DNA of 42,089 bases from Anaerolineae bacterium. Its GTDB lineage: Bacteria; Chloroflexota; Anaerolineae; JAAYZQ01. A program made the translations under genes and the position numbers. The notes under the pieces are model-generated. The model was not told the origin of the DNA and did not search any database. It saw only the letters and a list, made by a program, of their open reading frames with translations. Shown piece by piece: positions 8,303-14,346 of this stretch. Position 1 is the stretch's first letter. Every line of letters begins with the position of its first letter. The stretch covers positions 1-42,089 of the forward strand of contig JAFGOG010000470.1 in assembly GCA_016926595.1 (NCBI GenBank). The letters are read 5' to 3'.

Positions 8303-8593
8303 TTACTCAGCTGGTTCCTCCATCTCGGCCTTGTCTTTTTCCTCGTCTGGACGGTGGACGTTGACCTTGACCCCGTTGGTGAGCGAGGACGAGGCCCCCA
8401 GGACAAAGCCAAAATTGTACCAACCGCCGTTGTTGTGGGTCTCATAGATGCCCACGCCCGGTTTGAACAGGCTGACCACAAAGGTGATCGGCATGATCGA
8501 GCCGTGCCAGACCCCCGCCCAGAACCCCGCCGGCTCGGCGTCGGGGAGCTTGAATTTTGAGTTGGGACCTGCAACTGCCAGTTTGTTGACCAT
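8303..8593 (-). CDS. small conserved protein with W-H-G and GGWYNFGF motifs, probably membrane-associated
   Basis: A 96-aa product. The ATG at 8593 is nine bases after AAGGAG; the upstream in-frame ATG at 8602 abuts that site directly and is less likely. The core reads AGFWAGVWHGSIMPITFVVSLF, then GVGIYETHNNGGWYNFGFVLG, and the tail is charged. I recognise this pattern from short uncharacterised bacterial proteins of similar size, with one or two hydrophobic segments suggesting membrane association, but no function is known to me. It is downstream of rsgA (221 bp gap) on the same strand and convergent with hyuB. Confidence 0.75.
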   Translation of the reverse strand: MVNKLAVAGPNSKFKLPDAEPAGFWAGVWHGSIMPITFVVSLFKPGVGIYETHNNGGWYNFGFVLGASSSLTNGVKVNVHRPDEEKDKAEMEEPAE

Positions 8594-8763
8594 CGGTATC
8601 ATCTCCTTAAACTAGCCTGGCGATCTGGCCGGGTAGACGGCCGCGTACGCCAGGTGAATACGCGTACATCAGAAAAAGGGCCAGCTCCATCACGTCCACA
8701 TTTTGGGCTAGCTTGTGGCGCGGCAGTACGAACGAGATCGCGCGTTCCGGCTCCGTCGAGATC

Positions 8764-8812
8764 CGTCTGTCCTGTCAATCCTGAAAATCCTGTCCATCCT
8801 GTCTTGTCTTTT
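8764..8812. repeat. degenerate CCTGTCAATCCTG-type tandem repeat
   Basis: The stretch contains successive CCTGTC / ATCCTG units at roughly 10-11 bp spacing just past the rsgA stop codon, ending in a T-rich run. On the minus strand it reads ACAGGATGGACAGGATTTTC, a simple repeat type I have seen in many environmental bacterial genomes. The rest of the 221-bp gap (8594-8814) shows nothing recognisable. Confidence 0.6.
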
Positions 8813-8814
8813 TC

Positions 8815-10056
8815 CTAGCGCCAGGCGCGGGTGACCGCCTCCGCGCGCTCGTCGGCCTGGCTCTTGGGCAGCGCCGCAAGGATGCCGGTATAACTGTCGA
8901 GGCGCGTCCGCGCCACGCTTCCCTGCCGCACCGCGGCCTTGACCGCGCAGCCCGGCTCGTGGGTATGGGTGCAGTCCCCAAAGCGACAGCGGCTCGCTGC
9001 AGCGGCTATCTCGGGATAGTATTGGACCAGCTCGTTCCGCCGCAGACCCTTGAGCCCGAACTCGCGTATCCCCGGCGTATCGACCACATACCCGCCCAGG
9101 CGGTTGGGTCCCACCGCATCGAGCTTGAGCAGGTTGACCTGCGTCGTCGTGTGGCGCCCACTGTGGTCATAGTCACTCACCTCGGCGGTGCGCAGTTGCA
9201 GCCCCGGCTGGACGGCGTTGAGCAAGGTCGACTTGCCCACGCCGGACAGCCCGGCGAGCACCGTCGTCTTCCCGCGCAGGGTATCCTTGAGCTTGCCTAC
9301 CCCCTTGCCGGTGAGTGCGCTGGTCAAGATCACGCGATAGCCCAGGTTGACGTAGGGCTGCAGCGCGGCGTGGCACTCGGCGATGTCTTTGGCCAGGTCG
9401 ACCTTGTTGACGCAGATGACCGGGGCCAGTCTGTTCCGTTCGGCGGCGATCAGGTACCGATCCACCAGCTCGGGCCATAGCGCGGGGTCGCGCCACGAGG
9501 CCACGATCAGCAATTGATCGGCGTTGGCGACGATGACCTGCTCCAGGTGGCTGTGAAAGACGTCCGGGCGGACCAGGACGCTGCGCCTGGGCTGAACCGC
9601 TTCGACGATCCCTTGCTCGCCGCCCTCCTGCGAGACGATGACCCGGTCGCCCACGGCGACCACGTTGGTATAGCCGGTGTCTTCGGCGCTGAGCGAACCA
9701 CGAACGCTGCACAGCAGGACCCGGCTGTCCAGCTCGACGCGGCACAGGCTGCTGCTGACCTCGACGACCGTGCCTGGTTCACCCAGCAGGCTGGTCGGCA
9801 GCGTGGTTTCCTCTTTTTCTTCGCGCAGCTCGGCCAGCGCGGCAGCCAGCAGGCTCTGGCGGCGCTCGCGTTCGCCGCGCGGCATCACCCGTTCGTCCTG
9901 CGGGCCGCCTAGTTCCTCTAGATCGTCCAGGCTGGCGGGCAGCCACTCTTTGTGCCGGACGCGTTTTTCGCGATTCGGCTTGATCTGCTTGCGCGCCTGG
10001 CGCATTTGTTTCTGTTCCTGATAGTCCATCTGGACCCGTTTGCCATTCGATGGCAT
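8815..10056 (-). CDS. rsgA: ribosome small-subunit-dependent GTPase RsgA
   Basis: A 413-aa circularly permuted GTPase that checks the decoding centre of maturing 30S subunits. Motif order is the permuted one: NKVD (217-220), then the P-loop GLSGVGKST (269-277), then DTPG (326-329). An OB-fold precedes them (about 93-160), and a zinc site follows with C357, C362, H364/H366 and C370. The first 90 residues are an unusually long, basic extension (QMRQARKQIKPNREKRVRHK) that could contact rRNA. The ATG at 10056 is ten bases after AAGGAG; the frame stays open upstream but runs through terminator hairpins. It is preceded by its own promoter, a 23-codon leader ORF and two tandem terminators, so expression is probably controlled by attenuation. 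Confidence 0.95.
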   Translation of the reverse strand: MPSNGKRVQMDYQEQKQMRQARKQIKPNREKRVRHKEWLPASLDDLEELGGPQDERVMPRGERERRQSLLAAALAELREEKEETTLPTSLLGEPGTVVEVSSSLCRVELDSRVLLCSVRGSLSAEDTGYTNVVAVGDRVIVSQEGGEQGIVEAVQPRRSVLVRPDVFHSHLEQVIVANADQLLIVASWRDPALWPELVDRYLIAAERNRLAPVICVNKVDLAKDIAECHAALQPYVNLGYRVILTSALTGKGVGKLKDTLRGKTTVLAGLSGVGKSTLLNAVQPGLQLRTAEVSDYDHSGRHTTTQVNLLKLDAVGPNRLGGYVVDTPGIREFGLKGLRRNELVQYYPEIAAAASRCRFGDCTHTHEPGCAVKAAVRQGSVARTRLDSYTGILAALPKSQADERAEAVTRAWR

Positions 10057-10085
10057 CGTGATAGCTCTCCTTGTAGCGTGTGCAT

Positions 10086-10126
10086 AAAAAGGATCAGGCC
10101 GCGAGCCCGGTGACTCGTGGCCTGAT
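10086..10126 (-). terminator. second leader terminator/attenuator hairpin before rsgA (arms 3:4)
   Basis: On the minus strand ATCAGGCCACGAG (126-114 of the 10.1 kb block) pairs with CTCGCGGCCTGAT (10105-10093) with one A-C mismatch, followed by CC and TTTTT at 10090-10086. It ends about 20 bp before the rsgA ribosome site. Its 5' arm can alternatively pair with the 3' arm of the preceding hairpin over ten pairs, two of them G-U. Confidence 0.8.
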
Positions 10127-10168
10127 GGCATGCACGCGACGCTGCATGGGAGAAGCGCGACCAGGCAC

Positions 10169-10210
10169 AAAAAGACCACGAGCGGGGCTCTCTCGCCGCC
10201 ATTCGTGGTC
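10169..10210 (-). terminator. first leader terminator/attenuator hairpin before rsgA (arms 1:2)
   Basis: GACCACGA (10210-10203) pairs perfectly with TCGTGGTC (10181-10174); inside this, GCGG and CCGC extend the stem. TTTTT follows at 10173-10169. It starts 38 nt after the leader stop codon. Confidence 0.8.
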
Positions 10211-10248
10211 GGTAAAGCGATCTCGGTTGTGGGGATGTGATGACAGCG

Positions 10249-10320
10249 CTATCCCGGCAGAGAATGGCGAGCAAGAACAACATCAGTTTCAAGAACCTGT
10301 ACCGTGTGCAATTTGGACAT
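10249..10320 (-). CDS. leader peptide of the rsgA attenuator, 23 aa
   Basis: Short ORF starting ATG at 10320 with AGAAAGGAG seven bases upstream and ending TAG at 10249. The peptide begins MSKLHTVQVLE and ends ARHSLPG. It is the first ORF after a strong promoter (10364-10391) and is followed by two terminator hairpins before rsgA, which is what a regulatory leader peptide should look like. A weak 5-bp stem (GGGAT at 10255-10251 with ATCCC at 10236-10232) overlaps its stop codon, as in the second leader at 23300. No run of a single regulatory amino-acid codon is present, so amino-acid starvation is a less likely signal than general ribosome stalling or slow translation. Function is inferred. 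Confidence 0.65.
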   Translation of the reverse strand: MSKLHTVQVLETDVVLARHSLPG

Positions 10321-10363
10321 TGTTCTGCTCCTTTCTCTCGGGTATGGATAATCAACAATACAT

Positions 10364-10391
10364 AGTATACCACCCTTTTGGGATTTGTCAA
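10364..10391 (-). promoter_or_regulatory. strong extended -10 promoter for the leader/rsgA transcript
   Basis: TTGACA (10391-10386), 16-bp spacer, TATACT (10369-10364) preceded by TGG, an extended -10 element. Transcription would start near 10357, about 37 nt before the leader ATG. Confidence 0.85.
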
Positions 10392-10436
10392 TGTTTGAAA
10401 AGCAGATTGTGCGCACCACGCAGTAGCCTGGAGTCC

Positions 10437-10493
10437 TGAACTTGTTCAAGAGCCTCCCACGTGCCGGCTGAAAGTGGCCCCAACAAGTTGGGG
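10437..10493. repeat. dispersed palindromic repeat units
   Basis: TGAACTTGTTCA (10437-10448) and CCCCAACAAGTTGGGG (10478-10493) belong to the same AAC-NN-GTT palindrome family as 8163-8263 and 21956-22010. They sit between the divergent rsgA and Nudix promoters. From about 10500 to 10700 I see no gene or site. Confidence 0.75.
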
Positions 10494-10701
10494 ACTCCCC
10501 CCCTGGTGGGCCAAAACGACCTCGGACAGATGATCGCGCTCCACTGGATGGCGGTTTTGTCCAGTGCCTTTCACAGAATTAGGCCAATTTTAAGGATCGT
10601 TATGGCAAGCTGATGACAGGTTGCTGCTCATCGATCCTGGCAGGGTGAGCAGCGGCTGCACAGCGGGGGAAGAGGCGGACCCTGGGCCTGTTAACACACA
10701 A

Positions 10702-10730
10702 TGGACAAAAACGTGCAAATGTGATACAAA
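10702..10730 (+). promoter_or_regulatory. probable promoter of the Nudix gene
   Basis: TGGACA (10702-10707), 17-bp spacer, TACAAA (10725-10730). The predicted start near 10737 lies downstream of the GTG at 10721 and supports the ATG at 10757 as the real start codon. Confidence 0.45.
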
Positions 10731-10756
10731 GGAGGTCAAAAGCAGGGGAGCGTGAG

Positions 10757-11629
10757 ATGCGACGAGCCATCGATACCCAGGCGCTGCTGCGCTGGGTCGA
10801 CATGCACAACAATTATGATCCCGCCCGTTTCGTCGATTTTACGGTCGACGGAGCGGCCGTGGGCGCGGTCCACCAGGACACCTGCGCGCTGTGCGCGCAG
10901 CACCCGGATGTGTTCCAGGTCTCGGACGACCGGGTGCTGCTGCACCCACGCCTGGATGACCCGCCCTCGCGGACGGCGGCCGTCGAGCGGGTGCTCGAAG
11001 AATGGTACGCCCGGGGCGTTTTTTCCGGGTGGCGCGGCGAGCGCTATGCCGTCTCCACTGCCTTTGACGCCCCGCCGCTGATGGCGATCGAACGCAGCGC
11101 GGCGGCGTTGTTTGGCACCCGCCAGTACGGCGTGCACGTCAACGGCCTGACGCGTCTTGACGGGCAGACGGCCATGTGGGTGGCGCGCCGCTCCGAGCGC
11201 AAGCCCGAATATCCGGGGCAGCTCGACCACCTGGTGGCCGGCGGCCTGGCGGTAGGGCTGACCGCCTACGACACGGCGGTCAAGGAATGCCAGGAGGAGG
11301 CCGGTGTGCCCGAGGCGTTGGCCCGCCACCTGCGCCCGGCGGGCATAGTCAGCTACCGGCGTTGTGTCGAGCCTCGTTCGGCCACGGTTGTCGTTTTTTG
11401 TTACGACCTGGAGCTGCCCGAGTCGTTTGTGCCGGTCAATGCCGACGGCGAGGTGGCCGAGTTTTACCTGTGGCCGGTGGAGCGGGTGATCGACACGGTG
11501 ACCGGCACGCGCGCGTTCAAGAGCAACTGCAACCTGGTGATCATCGATTTCCTGGTCCGTCACGGTTACCTCTGCCCGGAGGACCCACATTACATCGAGA
11601 TCGGTCAGCGGTTGAGGAGCGCGGAATAG
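10757..11629 (+). CDS. DUF4743/Nudix hydrolase (thiamine-pyrophosphate-type)
   Basis: A 290-aa protein with an N-terminal DUF4743 region (RAIDTQALLRWVDMHNNYD ... FVDFTVDGAAVGAVH) and a C-terminal Nudix domain. The Nudix helix is GGLAVGLTAYDTAVKECQEEAGVP: the metal-binding KECQEEAG core is intact, while the preceding acidic residue of the generic motif is absent, as in this subfamily. The family includes yeast and plant enzymes that hydrolyse thiamine diphosphate or its damaged oxo forms, so a nucleotide/cofactor-sanitising role is likely. The ATG at 10757 has GGGGAG six bases upstream; a stronger AAAGGAGGT lies 19 bases upstream with no usable start near it. It is the first gene after a divergent intergenic region, monocistronic or loosely linked to the next gene (119 bp gap with CTTTGCGT-type repeat). 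Confidence 0.88.
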   Translation: MRRAIDTQALLRWVDMHNNYDPARFVDFTVDGAAVGAVHQDTCALCAQHPDVFQVSDDRVLLHPRLDDPPSRTAAVERVLEEWYARGVFSGWRGERYAVSTAFDAPPLMAIERSAAALFGTRQYGVHVNGLTRLDGQTAMWVARRSERKPEYPGQLDHLVAGGLAVGLTAYDTAVKECQEEAGVPEALARHLRPAGIVSYRRCVEPRSATVVVFCYDLELPESFVPVNADGEVAEFYLWPVERVIDTVTGTRAFKSNCNLVIIDFLVRHGYLCPEDPHYIEIGQRLRSAE

Positions 11630-11748
11630 CCGCGATCGCCAGGCTTGTTCTATTTGCTTTGCGTTCTTGGTGTCTTTGCGTGAGATCTTGAGTTCAACGT
11701 GGCATTGACCAGTACAGGTCTTCCCAGGATTTCTATGGAGGTTAAAAC

Positions 11749-12786
11749 ATGAAAGGAACTGCGGTGGTCTTTACCGGCCCGAACAGGGTCGAAACGCGTT
11801 CGGTCAACTGTCCCGATCCCGGGCCGGGCGATGTCGTTGTACGGGTGACCCATTCGTGGATCAGCAATGGCACCGAGGGCTCGTACCTGCGCGGCGAGCG
11901 GATCCGGGGCGATACCGCCTACCGGACCGGCGACCCGTGGCCCTTTCCGATCGTGCCCGGCTACCAAAAGGTCGGCGTTGTAGAGTGGGTGGGGGCGCAG
12001 GTGGCGGATATCGTCGCTGGGCAGACCGTATTCGTGGCGATGGGCAAGGTGGAGGGCATCTTTTCGGTGACGGGCAAGGTACAGCGCTTGTTCTCTTCGA
12101 TGGGCGGCCATGTCTCGCCGTCGGTCAGCCCGCGCGACCATATCTGGACCCTGCCGCCCGATGCCGATCCGCTGGCCTACGCCGGGTTGGTCCTGACCCA
12201 GGTGGGCTACAACTGCGGCACCCGCGCGCCGCTCAAGGAGAAGGACGTGGCGGTGGTACTCGGCGATGGGCTGGTCGGGCAGTGGGCGGCGCAGACGCTG
12301 GCCTGGCGCGGCGCGGAGGTGATCCTGGTCGGCCATCACGCCTATCGCCTGGCCATGTTTGCCGCCGGCCCGTCGCGGCACACGCTCTATGCCCGCGAGG
12401 GCACGTGGCTGCGCGAGGTGGGCGAGCGCCTCAACGCGCGCGGCATCCAGGTCCTGGTCGACACGGTGGGCTCGATCCGCTCCGTCGAGGCCCTGGTGCC
12501 GATGATGCGGCGTCACGGGCACATCGTCTCGGCCGGGTTCTATGGCACCGATGACCGCCTGTCGCTGCAACTGCTGCGCGATCGGGAACTGGCGGTGGAC
12601 ATGGTCTCCGGCTGGGCATTGGAGCGCATGAACGAGACCCGCGATCGGATCGCCTCCGGCGCGCTGCAGACGCTGCCGCTGATCACCCACCATTTTCCCG
12701 TGGCGCAGGCCGCGGCGGCGTGGGAGCTGATCGCCGCCATGCGCGAACAGGTGTTGGGCGTGATCCTGGATTGGGAGGGAGCATGA
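11749..12786 (+). CDS. zinc-independent medium-chain dehydrogenase/reductase
   Basis: A 345-aa MDR-superfamily protein with a clear GGAGG ribosome site eight bases before the ATG. The GroES-like N-terminal half has VRVTHSWISNGTEGSYLRG where zinc enzymes have a catalytic cysteine (CGIC/S), so the catalytic zinc is probably missing. The nucleotide-binding half has VVLGDGLVGQWAAQTLAWRGAEVILVG, a Rossmann motif with GxGxxG written as GDGLVG. This resembles BchC-like and threonine-dehydrogenase-like proteins, but the substrate cannot be named. The stop overlaps the start of the next MDR gene (ATGA), so the two are translationally coupled and may form a pair acting on related substrates. Confidence 0.85.
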   Translation: MKGTAVVFTGPNRVETRSVNCPDPGPGDVVVRVTHSWISNGTEGSYLRGERIRGDTAYRTGDPWPFPIVPGYQKVGVVEWVGAQVADIVAGQTVFVAMGKVEGIFSVTGKVQRLFSSMGGHVSPSVSPRDHIWTLPPDADPLAYAGLVLTQVGYNCGTRAPLKEKDVAVVLGDGLVGQWAAQTLAWRGAEVILVGHHAYRLAMFAAGPSRHTLYAREGTWLREVGERLNARGIQVLVDTVGSIRSVEALVPMMRRHGHIVSAGFYGTDDRLSLQLLRDRELAVDMVSGWALERMNETRDRIASGALQTLPLITHHFPVAQAAAAWELIAAMREQVLGVILDWEGA

Positions 12787-13748
12787 GACAGTTACAGATT
12801 GTCGAGCCGGGGCGGGCCGTGTGGGGCGAGGCGCCGCTGCCGCAGCCGGGGCCGGGAGAGGTCCTGGTCAAGGTGCTGGGCGTGACCACCTGCCCGCATT
12901 GGGACCTGCACCTGATGCGCGGTGAGCCGATGTTTGTGGGGCAGACGTTGACCTATCCCTACACCCCTGGGCAGCCGGGCCACGAGGCGACGGGCGAGAT
13001 CGCCGCCCTGGGCGTCGGCGTGAGCGCGCCGGCGGTGGGCACGCGCGTGGCGGTGTGGCGCGATCCGGGGCACCATCGCCCGGGCTGTTATGCCCAGTAT
13101 GTGTGTGTCGACGTCGACAACGTGATCGCCGTGCCCGAGGGCCTGCCAGTGTCGGCCATTGCCCCGCTGGAGCTGGCCATGTGCGTGCAGGTCTCGTTTG
13201 ACCTGCTCTTGCCGATCGACGCCGTGTGCGGCAAACGCTTTGGCGTCAGCGGGCTGGGGCCGGCCGGGCTGGTCGCGGTGCAGATGGCCAAAGCGTACGG
13301 CGCGCGCCAGGTGGTGGGCATCGACCCGCTGCCGGCGCGGCGGGCATTGGCCGCCCGTCTGGGTGCCGACCGGGTCCTGCCTCCCGATGCCGGCGCCTTT
13401 CCGCCCTCCCGCGGCGGCGATCAGGCGCTCGACGCCGCCATCGACTGCACCGGGCTCAAGGCCTCGATCGAATTCCTGATGGACCGCACCCGGCAGGCCG
13501 TGGCCATTTTTGGCGTGCTGCGCGAGGACGTGCTCTTTGGCGCGCGTCACTGGGGCGGCCTGTCGCTGCTGGGCTACGGCCGGCACAACCGCCCGGCGGC
13601 CGAACGGGCGCTGGGGCTGGTGGCCCAGGGCCAGCTCGACCTGGCCCCGCTGGTCACGCACACGCTGCCGCTGGATCGTTATGAGGAAGGGATCGCGCTG
13701 CTGCGCATCCAGGAGGCGATCAAGATCTGCTTTTTGCCGCAGGAGTGA
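12783..13748 (+). CDS. medium-chain alcohol dehydrogenase-like protein
   Basis: A 321-aa MDR protein whose ATG overlaps the TGA of the previous gene by four bases, with GGGAG close upstream. It keeps likely zinc ligands: VTTCPHWDLH, GQPGHEATGEI and LELAMCV. The Rossmann motif is FGVSGLGPAGLVAVQMAKAYGARQVVGID. It lacks the four-cysteine structural-zinc lobe. The pair of coupled MDR genes, one without and one with zinc ligands, followed by a TudS-like gene seven bases later, looks like one transcript. Oxidation or reduction of a sugar- or polyol-like metabolite is plausible but not shown. Confidence 0.85.
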   Translation: MRQLQIVEPGRAVWGEAPLPQPGPGEVLVKVLGVTTCPHWDLHLMRGEPMFVGQTLTYPYTPGQPGHEATGEIAALGVGVSAPAVGTRVAVWRDPGHHRPGCYAQYVCVDVDNVIAVPEGLPVSAIAPLELAMCVQVSFDLLLPIDAVCGKRFGVSGLGPAGLVAVQMAKAYGARQVVGIDPLPARRALAARLGADRVLPPDAGAFPPSRGGDQALDAAIDCTGLKASIEFLMDRTRQAVAIFGVLREDVLFGARHWGGLSLLGYGRHNRPAAERALGLVAQGQLDLAPLVTHTLPLDRYEEGIALLRIQEAIKICFLPQE

Positions 13749-13755
13749 GCATATC

Positions 13756-14307
13756 GTGTTTGACGACGCCAGAAGCAAATCAGTGATTTTTGTGGCTCAT
13801 TGTATCCTCAACCAAAATGCCATCTCGGATGGGACGGCATCGTATCCCGGGCATGTCAAAGCGATCCTGGACCTGCTGAGCGCATCCGACGTGGGCATCG
13901 TGCAAATGCCATGCCCCGAGCTGCACTGCCTGGGCCTGGATCGCGGAGACCCGGGGGGTGGGGCCAGGCCCGTTGTTCAGGAGAATACCAGGATCCGCAA
14001 GGTGCTCAGCCAGGACGCGTCGATGGTCAAGATCGAGCAGTTGGTTCAACACGTGATGGTCCAGATCCTGGAATACCGCAAGGCTGGTTTTGAGATCAAA
14101 GGCATTGTCGGCGTCAACCGCTCGCCGAGCTGTGGCGTGGACACGACCTGCAAAGCCGATCGAGAGGTCGACGGGCAAGGCGTGTTCATAGAGGCCTTGT
14201 GCGCCGAGTTGAACCGGCACGATGTCCGTGTCGAGATCGTCGGCATCAAGGCGTTCGAGGTCGAGCAAGCCGTGGCCGCCGTCAAGCGGTTGCTTGGCTC
14301 AGGCTAA
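13756..14307 (+). CDS. TudS-related (CD3072-type) putative desulfidase
   Basis: A 183-aa protein, GTG start at 13756 with AGGAG ten bases upstream. Conserved segments are FVAHCILNQNAISDG, GIVQMPCPELHCLGLDRG and GVNRSPSCGVDTTC. The cysteines in the first, second and third of these match the positions that hold an iron-sulfur cluster in TudS thiouracil desulfidases. The family removes sulfur from thiolated pyrimidines or related compounds; the true substrate here is unknown. It follows the second MDR gene by seven bases, so it is likely part of the same transcript. Confidence 0.8.
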   Translation: MFDDARSKSVIFVAHCILNQNAISDGTASYPGHVKAILDLLSASDVGIVQMPCPELHCLGLDRGDPGGGARPVVQENTRIRKVLSQDASMVKIEQLVQHVMVQILEYRKAGFEIKGIVGVNRSPSCGVDTTCKADREVDGQGVFIEALCAELNRHDVRVEIVGIKAFEVEQAVAAVKRLLGSG

Positions 14308-14346
14308 CAAAGGGTCCTTTCATTTTCGCGGATCGGGCGGAGGAAG

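Noticed and set aside
10057..10179. N-terminal extension of RsgA to 10179
   Set aside because: It would read through both terminator hairpins, has no Shine-Dalgarno, and is not like RsgA; the ATG at 10056 has AAGGAG.
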